From Psychromonas ossibalaenae ATCC BAA-1528 (GTDB lineage Bacteria > Pseudomonadota > Gammaproteobacteria > Enterobacterales > Psychromonadaceae), in assembly GCF_000381745.1 (NCBI RefSeq), contig NZ_KB907002.1:1-53778 (forward strand): a stretch of 53,778 bases of DNA, in the 5' to 3' direction. Shown piece by piece: positions 45,287 through 53,778 of the stretch. How positions within the stretch are numbered: the stretch's first letter is position 1; each line of letters opens with the position of its first letter. The notes beneath the pieces were generated by a model that was given only the letters and a program-made list of their open reading frames with translations, searched no databases and was not told where the DNA came from. A program made the position numbers and the translations under genes.

Positions 45287-46375
45287 TTATTTCTGATTAG
45301 CCGTCAACCAGTCTTTAACCTCTTGATAGGTTCCCTTAAACTGTATTCTGTCAGCCTTTTTATCAAGCTGGAATCGATACATAGGATCGTAATAATCATT
45401 AAGAACCTGGGTTATCCAGTTAAGATGCCCCTGTGTACTACCGCTGTTCTTCTGCTCGGTTAGAGCTTTTTGTAGAACAATATTAAGGCTGTTGAATTTC
45501 TCTAAACCTAAACGCTTACGGATACCATAAATCCCTCGATGCAGGTATTCATCATAGGCCTGCCAGCCTGCCTCTTCACCCCGGGCCGCAATGAATTTCT
45601 CGGTCATAGAAGTACAGTATTCAAAACGTAGTCTCTCCAGGCGGACTTCAAAGGGATCATCGACCACCACCATCGGAGATGTTTTCATACTGCTGAACAG
45701 CGGCAGCGGTACATGAACCGCACCAATTGACTGCGACTCGTCTTCGATAACCAGTGATCTGCTGTGCTCCGATATTCTCAGAATATCAACTGCAAGCTGA
45801 TTTTCATAACTGATCTGCTTCGGCTGCGGCGTCGCCTGTTTGCCAAAACTTGAACCACGATGATTTGCTCTTCCTTCAATATCCAGACCGTTATCCAGCT
45901 CTTGAATAAGCTGCGTTTTTCCGCACCCGGTATTACCGCCGACAATCGTCAACGGCTGAGCGCTGGCCTGTTCGATTACTTCAATAAGATAACGGCGCAG
46001 GGCTTTATAACCGCCCGGCACAATATTGATATCAGTGCCGTTGTCTTTAAGAAACTGAGTAGATAAGCGCGACCTTAAACCGCCTCGAAAGCAGTAAAGC
46101 CAGGCGCTGGGGTTTGCCTGTTTAAATTCAGCCCAAGCGGCGATTCTATTTTTTATATCATGCTCAACCAGTTTATGACCAAGCACTATCGCAGCTTCCT
46201 GCCCATTATTTTTATAACAAGTACCGACAAGCTGGCGCTCACGATCCGTCATTAACGGTAAATTAACACTGCCGGGAAAAGCCCCCTGCATAAATTCGAC
46301 CGGTGCGCGCAGGTCAATAAACGGCGTATCGGATAATAATAACGACTGAAATAATTGTTGATCTGTCTGATTCAT
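45287..46375 (-). CDS. mnmH: tRNA 2-selenouridine synthase
   Basis: 362 residues from the ATG at 46375, two bases after the selD stop. An open frame reaching 46534 runs inside selD and its first 53 codons are shadow sequence. The N-terminal rhodanese domain has DLRAPVEFMQGAFPGSVNLP and the active Cys in YCFRGGLRSR. The C-terminal P-loop domain has GGNTGCGKT. The enzyme (SelU/YbbB) replaces sulfur by selenium in the wobble 2-thiouridine of tRNA, using selenophosphate. The tight link with selD supplies the donor, and no selA/selB lies in the window, so the local use of selenium is tRNA modification. Confidence 0.93.
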   Translation of the reverse strand: MNQTDQQLFQSLLLSDTPFIDLRAPVEFMQGAFPGSVNLPLMTDRERQLVGTCYKNNGQEAAIVLGHKLVEHDIKNRIAAWAEFKQANPSAWLYCFRGGLRSRLSTQFLKDNGTDINIVPGGYKALRRYLIEVIEQASAQPLTIVGGNTGCGKTQLIQELDNGLDIEGRANHRGSSFGKQATPQPKQISYENQLAVDILRISEHSRSLVIEDESQSIGAVHVPLPLFSSMKTSPMVVVDDPFEVRLERLRFEYCTSMTEKFIAARGEEAGWQAYDEYLHRGIYGIRKRLGLEKFNSLNIVLQKALTEQKNSGSTQGHLNWITQVLNDYYDPMYRFQLDKKADRIQFKGTYQEVKDWLTANQK

Positions 46376-46377
46376 TA

Positions 46378-47445
46378 TTAGACCACTGAAATAAGAGGCT
46401 GGTCGGATGAAACTGGATGCATACTGCCAATCTGATGCAGAATTACCGAATGCAGCTGAGCAGTTTCCAGCAATACAGAAACCTTGTCCGGTGCCACGGA
46501 AATCAGCAGACCGCCCGATGTCTGCGGATCGCATAATATGGTTCTCTGCATATCACTAAGCGGGTTAACTTTATGTCCGTAACTGTCAAAGTTGCGATGC
46601 GAACCGCCGGGTACACAGCCTAGCTCCACATACTCGGCCACCGCGTCTAAAGTCGGCACAGCTGAAAAATCGACTGAAGCCGATAATCCGCTGCCTTCAC
46701 AAATTTCCGAAAGATGTCCAAGTAGGCCGAAACCGGTAACATCGGTCATCGCGCTAACACCGTCGCCCTGTTCATCTAACCCGGAGAACACAGCGCCCAC
46801 TTTATTAAGCTGGCACATAGTATCGCGCGCCAGATTTTTGTGCTGCGCTTTTAATAAACCTTTTTTCTCTGCCGTGGTTAAAATGCCGATCCCCAGAGGC
46901 TTTGATAAAAACAGTAAATCGCCCTCTTTAGCCTGACTGTTCTGTTTTATTTTACTGGTCGGTACTATGCCGGTGACAGCCAGGCCAAAAATCGGCTCAG
47001 GGGCGTCAATACTATGCCCACCAGCCAGAGATATACCCGCTTCATTACAAACGGCACGCCCGCCGTCAATCACTTTAGCTGCAACGGAGGCATCTATTTT
47101 ATTAATCGGCCAACCGAGAATCGCGATTGCCATAATAGGTTTCCCCCCCATGGCATAAATATCACTGATCGCATTGGTTGCAGCTATACGTCCGAAATCA
47201 AAGGCATCATCAACGATAGGCATAAAAAAATCAGTGGTACTGATAATAGAGGTACCGTTACCCAGATCATAAACGGCTGCATCATCCTTATTCTCATTAC
47301 CCACCAGCAGGTTGGGATCTTGAAACTTAGGAAGCGCTGACTTGAGAATTTCATCTAATACTTTTGGAGAAATTTTGCAGCCGCATCCAGCACCGTGGCT
47401 GTACTGAGTTAAACGTATATCACTAGATTCATGATCTATTGGCAT
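46378..47445 (-). CDS. selD: Selenide, water dikinase (selenophosphate synthase)
   Basis: 355 residues. The catalytic pair C21 and C23 sits in [11 protein letters not shown], a Cys form rather than selenocysteine. ATP and Mg sites follow in [11 protein letters not shown] and [10 protein letters not shown]. The AIR synthase fold continues with [16 protein letters not shown] and [11 protein letters not shown]. It makes selenophosphate from selenide and ATP in the cytoplasm and feeds the adjacent tRNA selenouridine synthase. The ribosome site AAAGG precedes the ATG; the promoter lies in the 260-base region divergent from ddl. Confidence 0.95.
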   Translation of the reverse strand: MPIDHESSDIRLTQYSHGAGCGCKISPKVLDEILKSALPKFQDPNLLVGNENKDDAAVYDLGNGTSIISTTDFFMPIVDDAFDFGRIAATNAISDIYAMGGKPIMAIAILGWPINKIDASVAAKVIDGGRAVCNEAGISLAGGHSIDAPEPIFGLAVTGIVPTSKIKQNSQAKEGDLLFLSKPLGIGILTTAEKKGLLKAQHKNLARDTMCQLNKVGAVFSGLDEQGDGVSAMTDVTGFGLLGHLSEICEGSGLSASVDFSAVPTLDAVAEYVELGCVPGGSHRNFDSYGHKVNPLSDMQRTILCDPQTSGGLLISVAPDKVSVLLETAQLHSVILHQIGSMHPVSSDQPLISVV

Positions 47446-47705
47446 TTTTGTACCTTTATCGGATTATTAAACAACACTGAGAAGTGATTGTACTCAACTG
47501 CGGGGCGGTTACAAAGTTCAATGCACTATTTATGCTGAAAAACAGCAGCAGTCTTATCTCTGCTCTAACTTAACAGTACAATAAACAACCTTATAGCACG
47601 CTTAACAGATGTAAATTCACCTTTGAAATCAAAACAGATTGCAATAAATATCGATTACGCCATAGTAACGGGAAATTATTTAACTATGTCGGAGATCAGG
47701 TAACA

Positions 47706-48707
47706 ATGAGCCAGATAAATCTACTTTTATTATGCGGCGGCGGCGGCGATGAACATGCTATATCACTAATGTCAGCGGATTATTTTGAAACGTCTCTTGC
47801 TAAACTTGCTGATATAAATGTACTACGCATTGAACTGGACTGTAATGGACAGTACCGCACCCAGGCGGGAGATGAATGCGAACTCACCAACAGCAGACAA
47901 ATCCGCTTTGCTGATAAAGATAAAGAATCATGGCCTGTTGATTACGTTATTCCCTGTATTCATGGTTATCCAGGTGAGACTGGAGACATACAGTCCTATT
48001 TAGAGCTGATTAATCTGCCCTATTTCGGCTGTAATTCCGAAGCAAGTCGCAATTGTTTCAACAAAGTGACAGCCAAGATGTGGTTCAGCGCACTGGATAT
48101 TCCCAATACACCTTACCTTTTCCTTAACGATTATAATGAGCAGGCACTTGCACAGGCAGAGCCGGCATTAAAAGAGTGGGGCTCAGTATTTATCAAAGCG
48201 GCTTCACAGGGATCTTCGGTAGGCTGCTATCGCGTTGACGCTCAAGAGCAGCTAAGCAGTTCACTGCAGGAAGCTTTTACTTATTCACCTTATGTAGTGG
48301 TAGAAAAAACCATTAATGCCCGTGAACTCGAAGTTGCCGTTTATGAGTTAAACGGAGAAGTTATTGCCACTAAACCTGGTGAAATCATCTGCGCAGATAA
48401 CACCTTTTATACCTTCGATGAAAAATACGCATCAAACAGCCAGGCAGAGACCAAAATTGAAGCCGAAATCAGCTTAGAAACCAGCGAACAGATCCAGGAC
48501 TATGCGGTTAAAGTCTTTAAAGGCATGAAATTAAGCCACCTATCGCGTATTGATTTCTTTTTAACACCGGACAATGAAATACTGCTTAATGAAATCAATA
48601 CCTTCCCGGGCTTAACACCGATTTCTATGTTCCCGAAAATGCTCGAAAATCACGGCGATAATTTCTCCGAGTTCCTATACAGCAGTATCAAAGAGCAGCT
48701 TGCATAA
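47706..48707 (+). CDS. ddl: D-alanine-D-alanine ligase family protein
   Basis: 333 residues of the ATP-grasp fold. The N-terminal [16 protein letters not shown] replaces the more common GGxSxEHx[18 protein letters not shown] and [14 protein letters not shown] form the substrate- and ATP-binding parts. [30 protein letters not shown] is the C-terminal Mg-binding block of Ddl. It should join two D-Ala residues for peptidoglycan. It is not in an mra/fts cluster, so it is probably a stand-alone or second copy. Confidence 0.9.
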   Translation: MSQINLLLLCGGGGDEHAISLMSADYFETSLAKLADINVLRIELDCNGQYRTQAGDECELTNSRQIRFADKDKESWPVDYVIPCIHGYPGETGDIQSYLELINLPYFGCNSEASRNCFNKVTAKMWFSALDIPNTPYLFLNDYNEQALAQAEPALKEWGSVFIKAASQGSSVGCYRVDAQEQLSSSLQEAFTYSPYVVVEKTINARELEVAVYELNGEVIATKPGEIICADNTFYTFDEKYASNSQAETKIEAEISLETSEQIQDYAVKVFKGMKLSHLSRIDFFLTPDNEILLNEINTFPGLTPISMFPKMLENHGDNFSEFLYSSIKEQLA

Positions 48708-48722
48708 TCTGCTTTAACAGGC

Positions 48723-48743
48723 GCGCAGTAAAGTTTACTGCGC
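48723..48743. terminator. Possible bidirectional hairpin between convergent genes
   Basis: GCGCAGTA (48723-48730) pairs with TACTGCGC (48736-48743) around a 5-base loop. It lies between the ddl stop and the end of the opposing solute-binding gene, whose stop codon it includes. No U-tract follows on either strand, so terminator activity is uncertain. Confidence 0.4.
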
Positions 48744-49490
48744 ATCAAAATTCGGATACTCCAGCTGCCATTTCTGATAAATTTTCTTTAGTTCTCCTGA
48801 TTCGTGCAGCCTTTCAATTCCCTGATCCCATAAACGGCTTAATCTTAAGCCCTTCGTAGAAGATGAAAAACCAGGATAACAGGTAATAACCTGCAGAGGC
48901 TGAAAGTTGTACTGAGACATTTTGATATCGCTGTTTTTGTCCAGCTCAAAATCAATGTTAATCTTAAAATCTAGAAAAAAATCAGCCCGTTTCTTGCGCA
49001 GTAGTGTAAGTGATCTTGTACGGCTGTCGGTCTTGATAAGTTGTGCATTAATACCCTGTACAAAAGGTAATATACTTATCTCTTTATTGAGAGTAACAGT
49101 GTGCTTATCATGCAATGCTGTCCCCTGCCAGTTACTGATAACCTGCGGATCAAAAAGTGCACCTAAGCTCTCCTGCGCCCAGGCATATTGCGGTTTTATA
49201 AAGCCGCTGACGGGACTACACAGGGAAAACAGATCCATTCGCCCTTCTCTGACAAAGTTAATTCCGCGCTTGTAAGGTAAAAACCTATGTACAAGTTCAA
49301 ACTGCGGCTCAGGGTAAACCGCATTTAATAAATCAAAATAGGCCCCGCGGCTGTCCTTCTGGCTGACTTTCGGCCAGATTTCGCTTGTCCAGGTTATTAC
49401 TGTCTGCGGTGCAGCCGAAACTGCGCCCGGCAGGTACTGCATCATCAGCACAATACCGGGTAATGTTTGTTTTAATCTATTTGAGGGCAT
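48735..49490 (-). CDS. Orphan periplasmic solute-binding protein
   Basis: 251 residues of the SBP_bac_3-like fold, with a signal peptide (about 1-27, ending in VSA-A). TWTSEIWPKVSQKDSRGAYFDLL starts the mature domain. HRFLPYKRGINFVREGRMDLF and the C-terminal WDQGIERLHESGELKKIYQKW are typical of polar amino acid binding proteins. No permease or ATPase is adjacent. Many marine gammaproteobacteria carry such stand-alone proteins, whose roles are mostly unknown. The conserved ligand Arg/Asp pair is not clear, so the ligand cannot be predicted. Confidence 0.75.
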   Translation of the reverse strand: MPSNRLKQTLPGIVLMMQYLPGAVSAAPQTVITWTSEIWPKVSQKDSRGAYFDLLNAVYPEPQFELVHRFLPYKRGINFVREGRMDLFSLCSPVSGFIKPQYAWAQESLGALFDPQVISNWQGTALHDKHTVTLNKEISILPFVQGINAQLIKTDSRTRSLTLLRKKRADFFLDFKINIDFELDKNSDIKMSQYNFQPLQVITCYPGFSSSTKGLRLSRLWDQGIERLHESGELKKIYQKWQLEYPNFDAQ

Positions 49491-49659
49491 CTTGTATCTG
49501 TTATCTCTGCGCTTATTCTACTGTAAACTCTTTTTCAGCAGCCTACGTTCATGTGAACAGCTTGTTAATTTACCATGCAAAACATCATTCGCATTGTGCC
49601 GTAGTCGCATATTTAATATTTAGCAGTAACAAATCAATATAATCTTATTATTTACTGCG

Positions 49660-51042
49660 CTAAGAGCAGCCGGCGGTGGCCGGAATCGACATCCTGCGTT
49701 TATGTATATCCTGCCATACAACAGGAGCAACCATTATAAACAGCGCAATATTTGATAAAGGTAATGCCAGCCATACCCCGCTGACACCTAACCATTGCGG
49801 CAGGAAATATAAAAAAGGCAGCTGAATCAGCATATTACCAATAGATATTGACAGCGCTTTTACCCCTTTGCCAACCGCCATAAAATACACAGACGATAGA
49901 ACAATAAATCCATCAAGACACATCGCAAAAAGATGCAGACGGATCCCGGTAATTGTCTCATTTGTTAGCGCAGCATTATTATTATTAAACAGACTGATTA
50001 AAGCATTTGGGAAAAGATTAAGCACTAACAGCCAGATTAAGCCGGATACCACCACAAGCTTAACCGCCAGCAGCACTATTCGCTTTATATTTTTCTGCTC
50101 TCTAGCACCATGATAATAACTGACCGGCGGCTGCATACCTTCGGCTAAACCTTCCGCCAGCAGGTAATACAGGGTCATCAAATATCCAACAATCGCAAAC
50201 GCACCGACCGTTAAAGGAGAGCCATAGTGCATAAACAATCGATTATGTAGAGCAACAATAAAACTGGTATATAAATACATAACTAAACATGAAGCGCCGA
50301 GAGTAATGATCTGTCCCATCAGCCTTGGATTGAATGTTAACCTGCCGCGGGTAACTCTTAATGCAGAACGGGATGAACAGAAATAAAGTATTGCACCGAT
50401 GCACACAACCAGCTGTGCAATTACCGTTGCAGCAGCCGCTCCCTCCAGCTTCCAGTCCATCACGCCGATAAACAGATAGTCTAAAACGATATTAATGACT
50501 GCGCCGCATACCAGTAAGGCGGTAGCAATATTCGGACTCTGATCATTGCGGATAAGCAAAGGTAAAGACGATGCACCAATAGTGATCAACGAATATTGTG
50601 CCAGAACGGCCACATACTGTAAGCCAAGCTCAAAAGTGACATCGTTAGCCCCCTGCACCAGCAGTAAGCTGCCGCCGAACAAAGACAAGACTGTATAAGA
50701 GAGAATACCAAGCACAATCATCAAAACAAATGCGGCTCTCAGTGCCTGAGTTCCACTGTGATTATCACCTTCACCGCGCTTAATGGAAATTAAAGTACCG
50801 CAGCCCATTCCAACCATCAAACCTAAGCCACTGACCACAAATACTATCGGCCAGGCCATGTTAATCGCGGCCAAGCCTTGATAACCGACATAGTGACCGA
50901 CAAAAATACCGTCAATAATCTGATAAAGGCCGTTTACCAGCATAGCGGCAATCGACGGGATCGCATAGCGCCAGAATAAGCGTATAATTGCCTTATCGGA
51001 TGCAGTGACTCTTTTGTTGTTTTGTGCGGCTATGATTTCCAC
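49660..51042 (-). CDS. MATE-family efflux transporter
   Basis: 460 residues and 12 membrane segments. The N-terminal IPSIAAMLVNGLYQIIDGIFVGHYVGYQGLAAINMAWP is the typical MATE opening. It starts with GTG at 51042, eight bases after AAGGA. Members export drugs or metabolites in exchange for Na+ or H+. It is divergent from a LysR regulator over a 112-base region with a clear dyad, so regulation by that protein is likely. The substrate is unknown. Confidence 0.88.
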   Translation of the reverse strand: MEIIAAQNNKRVTASDKAIIRLFWRYAIPSIAAMLVNGLYQIIDGIFVGHYVGYQGLAAINMAWPIVFVVSGLGLMVGMGCGTLISIKRGEGDNHSGTQALRAAFVLMIVLGILSYTVLSLFGGSLLLVQGANDVTFELGLQYVAVLAQYSLITIGASSLPLLIRNDQSPNIATALLVCGAVINIVLDYLFIGVMDWKLEGAAAATVIAQLVVCIGAILYFCSSRSALRVTRGRLTFNPRLMGQIITLGASCLVMYLYTSFIVALHNRLFMHYGSPLTVGAFAIVGYLMTLYYLLAEGLAEGMQPPVSYYHGAREQKNIKRIVLLAVKLVVVSGLIWLLVLNLFPNALISLFNNNNAALTNETITGIRLHLFAMCLDGFIVLSSVYFMAVGKGVKALSISIGNMLIQLPFLYFLPQWLGVSGVWLALPLSNIALFIMVAPVVWQDIHKRRMSIPATAGCS

Positions 51043-51110
51043 AATCAGTCCTTTCTATAAATTAAACAGATGCTATTATCCTTCATAATCAGATTGATGA
51101 AAGCTAGTAG

Positions 51111-51129
51111 CTATCCGCTATTCGGATAG
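51111..51129. promoter_or_regulatory. LysR-type operator dyad
   Basis: CTATCCG-N5-CGGATAG is a perfect 7-bp dyad that contains a T-N11-A core, the LysR-family recognition pattern. It lies 25 bases before the LysR start and in the shared control region with the divergent MATE gene, the usual place for autoregulation and control of the target. Confidence 0.65.
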
Positions 51130-51154
51130 AACAACGGCGCGCTTAGGAGAAAAT

Positions 51155-52039
51155 ATGAACTGGACACTGGATCAACTTGAGGCCTTTGTAACCTCAGTAA
51201 AGCAAGGTTCTTTTTCAGCGGCGGCCAGACGGCTGGGTAAAGCCCAGTCACGAGTCAGCACTGCGGTTGCAAATTTAGAAGCGGATCTGGGTTTTGTCTT
51301 ATTTGATCGAAGTACAAAACTACCGCAGTTAACAGCAGCCGGTGAAGAGATGTTTATTGAGGCACAAGCTGTTTTAGAACAGTGCCAGCGCCTGCAGTCA
51401 CGAGCATTAACGGTATCAAGCGGCGAGGAAATTTCCTTTACGATTGCGATGGACGAAGCGGTACCGATAGCGGCTTTTGAAGAATTTTTCCAACTGGCGG
51501 CGATCGAATTTCCCCTGTTAAAAATGACCATCATTAACGGCTCTCAAGAAGATATTCCCCTATGGGTGGATAAAAAAAAGGCTGATTTAGGCATTTTATT
51601 TCACTTAAAAACCCTGCCTGACTCACTGCAGTTTATGCCGATTGGTCAGTTCAGTCACTCACTGGTGGTATCACCCGCCCACGCTTTAGCTGCTGTTAAT
51701 GAACCAACAGCAGTAGATCTCAACCGCTACCGTCAGCTGGTGATCTGCGACCGCAGCGGCGCAACACAGGCGAAAGCGATCTCTTCTAACCATTGGCATA
51801 TCGATAGTTACTATTACATCACCGCCCTGGTGATCCGCGGCCTGGGATGGGCATTAATACCCGAGCATATCGCCAATGAACAATGGTACAGTGAGCAGAT
51901 AACTAAGCTGTCGGCTAGAAATATTACAGACTCATTACTGGTAGAAATGGGAGTGGTAAAGCGTTTAGATCAGGGAGTTGGACCGATAATGGACTGGATG
52001 CTCTCAGAAATGCAAGAGATACTCAATAAAGAAAAATAA
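51155..52039 (+). CDS. LysR-family transcriptional regulator
   Basis: 294 residues. The N-terminal winged helix-turn-helix (residues about 3-60, LDQLEAFVTSVKQGSFSAAARRLGKAQSRVSTAVANLEADLG) is followed by the typical linker and a periplasmic-binding-protein-like effector domain (about 90-290). The ribosome site AGGAG is good. The divergent MATE gene and the dyad between them make exporter control the likely job. The inducer is unknown. Confidence 0.9.
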   Translation: MNWTLDQLEAFVTSVKQGSFSAAARRLGKAQSRVSTAVANLEADLGFVLFDRSTKLPQLTAAGEEMFIEAQAVLEQCQRLQSRALTVSSGEEISFTIAMDEAVPIAAFEEFFQLAAIEFPLLKMTIINGSQEDIPLWVDKKKADLGILFHLKTLPDSLQFMPIGQFSHSLVVSPAHALAAVNEPTAVDLNRYRQLVICDRSGATQAKAISSNHWHIDSYYYITALVIRGLGWALIPEHIANEQWYSEQITKLSARNITDSLLVEMGVVKRLDQGVGPIMDWMLSEMQEILNKEK

Positions 52040-52052
52040 AAATCCAGCCTGA

Positions 52053-52856
52053 TTACCGCGGCAGGTATTTTAAGGCAATTCCATAAAACTGTGTTTCCCT
52101 TATTACACGCAGGCTGTCCCATATCTGCTGTGCTAACTGCGGATGTTTCTGTACAAAACCATGCGACAGCATTAAGTAATAAGGCTTAACCGCAACGGCA
52201 GGTGTCACCTTTGCCGCCTGCTGATACTCCTTAGGGTATGCTTGTAATATTGCATCCCCCGTCACCTCCTGGAGTACAATTCCTTCTACCCGTCTGCGTA
52301 TCAACATTTCAAAAGTCATTCTAGAGCTTAGAGATTTTATTACAGTGATCCCTTTATTCTCTAAATCCCCAACAATTGAATAACCTAAAGGAGCGGCAAT
52401 CTTCGAAGCATTCAAGTTTGTAAAATTCTGTCCGTCCCAGCTTAGAAGCGAATCTTTTAAAGTATACAGTGAATAAGCGATGGTAATTGTTCGGCGAGCT
52501 GTATCTATCGGACCACTGTGACTACCATCGGTGGTGGGATACCAGCCCGCTTGTAAACGTTCGGATTTGTAACTTGCGTTAAAGATGCCGTCTACGGAGT
52601 TGGCACCAAGCTCCTTTAAACAACGGGGCCAGGGGCGGCGAAGCAGCGTTATTTCTAACCCGGGTATTGACTGTTCAAGCATCTGAATCATTTCCACAGT
52701 AATGCCGGGCTGCAGCTTAGGGACAGAGTGAGAATTTCCCATATAATAAGGCGGCTGCGCTTTATTTTCATAGGCGATAGTCAGCTGCACCGCTCCAACT
52801 TGAAAAATGACACTATATAAGCACAACACTGCAGCTGGCAGTAAACAACCGTACAT
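52053..52856 (-). CDS. Orphan periplasmic solute-binding protein
   Basis: 267 residues from the ATG at 52856 (AGGGG upstream; a GTG one codon earlier is also possible). The signal peptide spans about residues 1-22 (ending in VGA-V). Mature-domain marks are QLTIAYENKAQPPYYMG, ITVEMIQMLEQSIPG, LRRPWPRCLKELGANSVDGIFNASY and DAILQAYP. It belongs to the SBP_bac_3-like group. The convergent LysR gene ends 13 bases away. No transporter genes are adjacent. The ligand is unknown. Confidence 0.75.
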   Translation of the reverse strand: MYGCLLPAAVLCLYSVIFQVGAVQLTIAYENKAQPPYYMGNSHSVPKLQPGITVEMIQMLEQSIPGLEITLLRRPWPRCLKELGANSVDGIFNASYKSERLQAGWYPTTDGSHSGPIDTARRTITIAYSLYTLKDSLLSWDGQNFTNLNASKIAAPLGYSIVGDLENKGITVIKSLSSRMTFEMLIRRRVEGIVLQEVTGDAILQAYPKEYQQAAKVTPAVAVKPYYLMLSHGFVQKHPQLAQQIWDSLRVIRETQFYGIALKYLPR

Positions 52857-52958
52857 CACAGCGCCCCTTAATTAATTGTTCATGGATTTAAGAATTGTTC
52901 AATAACTAGATATAATCAAACATTATAACTGCAATGAGACTGAATCTTAAACTACGCA

Positions 52959-52996
52959 TAAAAAAACACCCAGTTTACAAAACATAAACTGGGTGT
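52959..52996 (-). terminator. Terminator of the 33-residue membrane protein gene
   Basis: A perfect 12-bp stem (ACACCCAGTTTA at 52966-52977 with TAAACTGGGTGT at 52985-52996) is followed on the minus strand by seven T residues. It stands 30 bases after the small gene's stop. Confidence 0.9.
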
Positions 52997-53026
52997 GTAT
53001 TACTTAATTTACCGGGTTAATCTTAA

Positions 53027-53128
53027 TTATTGATGATGCGATTTAATAATCACATCAATAAAAAAGTACATCATATAAGTAAAAATAACACCGCTAATAG
53101 TTAACACGCTGATAGAAACATAATCCAT
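53027..53128 (-). CDS. 33-residue single-span membrane protein
   Basis: A short frame not covered by usual length cut-offs. It begins MDYVSISVLTISGVIF, continues with TYMMYFFIDVIIK and ends SHHQ. AGGAG lies eight bases before the ATG, and a strong terminator follows 30 bases after the stop, so it looks like a complete, stand-alone transcription unit. Residues about 4-28 form one membrane helix, with a short basic/His tail inside or outside. I do not recognise the family. Small proteins of this size often act as accessory subunits of oxidases or transporters. Confidence 0.65.
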   Translation of the reverse strand: MDYVSISVLTISGVIFTYMMYFFIDVIIKSHHQ

Positions 53129-53511
53129 AATAAACTCCTGTTTTCTGTACGCAGAAAGAATAATGAATAATTACAGTCTAAATAACTTGTCCTTTAAAAG
53201 TAGAAATCATCTTCAATTAATGGACTGATTGACAGCAATTATTACAAGTTAAACGAGTATGGAATACGCCGTTCATCACAGATTACTCAATTACTTAAAT
53301 TAATTAGCTAAACAGTAAAGGTATCAACAGCCGCTAAAATAACAGGCCCGATAAAAACAGCGGAAAACCAGGAAAGAATGTCTATTCTGAATCATCTTAA
53401 CCATTGGCTGTTTCCTTATTCCTTACACGGCAAGATCATTATAAATTGAACTTTTCCTCCAACTAGCGATCTGATCACCATATACTAACAATTCGCTATT
53501 TGGTGATAATA
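53129..53511. other. Intergenic region and probable left end of an IS
   Basis: About 380 bases without a gene. The left terminus of the ISAs1-type element whose transposase starts at 53512 should be in the last 100 bases, but its inverted repeat cannot be confirmed without the right end. A 7-bp inverted repeat (ATCACCA at 53474-53480 with TGGTGAT at 53501-53507) lies directly before the ATG. The rest should hold the promoter of the small membrane protein gene. Confidence 0.4.
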
Positions 53512-53778
53512 ATGAGCGCTACTTTTTTGAAATACTTCGATTCCATCTCAGACCCTCGTATTGAACGATGTAAGAAACATAATTTACTCGATATTCTTTT
53601 ACTCGCTATTAGTGCCGTTATGTCTGGCTCTGAAGGCTGGGAGGATATTGAAAACTTCGGCCATATAAAGCTTGATTGGCTTCGTCAATATCGTCCTTTT
53701 GAATCCGGGATACCTCGGCATGACACTATTGCTCGTGTTATCTGTCGTTTAAAAGCAGGTGAAATTGAACAATCTTTT
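53512..53778 (+). mobile_element. ISAs1-family transposase, 5' part cut by window end
   Basis: 89 codons to the end of the window without a stop. The sequence MSATFLKYFDSISDPRIERCKKHNLLDILLLAISAVMSGSEGWEDIENFG, then LDWLRQYRPFESGIPRHDTIARV, is the conserved N-terminal region of ISAs1 (H-repeat-associated) transposases. It includes the first catalytic-domain blocks, before the DDE residues. Whether the gene is intact cannot be seen. Confidence 0.85.

Noticed and set aside
46376-46534. N-terminal extension of the selenouridine synthase frame
   Set aside because: It lies wholly inside selD in another phase; family length and the start two bases after the selD stop favour ATG 46375.

Overview
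The window looks like chromosomal DNA of a cold-adapted marine gammaproteobacterium. The evidence is a complete pfa-type polyunsaturated fatty acid synthase locus closest in memory to those of Moritella, Shewanella, Psychromonas and Photobacterium, an AT-rich background, a chromosomal-type integron integrase, and genes for degrading sulfated, uronate-containing polysaccharide. A Psychromonas/Moritella-like host is my best guess; it is an inference and not a search result.

Layout. (1) 1-1390: an integron integrase gene with a LexA box in its promoter and a candidate att core site pointing off the left edge. (2) 1409-20500, all on the minus strand: pfaR-pfaA-pfaB-pfaC-pfaD, the anaerobic PUFA (EPA/DHA) synthase. 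PfaA has seven tandem acyl carrier protein domains. The phosphopantetheinyl transferase gene pfaE is not in the window. (3) 20630-26430: mixed housekeeping and accessory genes: a two-CW Cys-rich protein, a BMP-type nucleoside-binding protein, glycogen debranching enzyme, ElbB and a Cys-rich miniprotein. (4) 26430-28550: a pbuG-xpt purine salvage operon with a recognisable promoter and a guanine-class riboswitch. (5) 28699-39778: a glycan utilisation locus. It holds a secreted beta-helix protein (probable lyase), Na+/solute symporter, GH88 unsaturated uronyl hydrolase, LamB-like porin, AraC regulator, anaerobic sulfatase-maturating enzyme, two DUF202 membrane proteins and a cytoplasmic-type Cys sulfatase. 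The sulfatase-DUF202-DUF202-maturase block has the same order as E. coli yidJ-yidH-yidG-yidF. (6) 40177-49490: HAD phosphatase, small membrane protein, a frameshifted solute-binding protein, an EF-hand-like protein, a MITE-like element, a small protein with a hairpin-buried ribosome site, cytochrome b561, the selD-mnmH selenium pair, Ddl, and an orphan solute-binding protein. (7) 49660-53778: MATE exporter divergent from a LysR regulator, another orphan solute-binding protein, a 33-residue membrane protein with its own terminator, and the 5' part of an ISAs1-family transposase cut by the window end.

How it works together. The pfa genes form one likely transcription unit ending in a strong terminator before the integrase. 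The glycan locus can be read as a path: outer-membrane entry by the porin, cleavage by the beta-helix enzyme, import by the symporter, then GH88 and sulfatase action in the cytoplasm, with the sulfatase activated by the radical-SAM maturase and the whole probably controlled by the AraC protein. The purine operon is probably shut off by guanine or hypoxanthine through the riboswitch. No rRNA, tRNA or CRISPR array was recognised.
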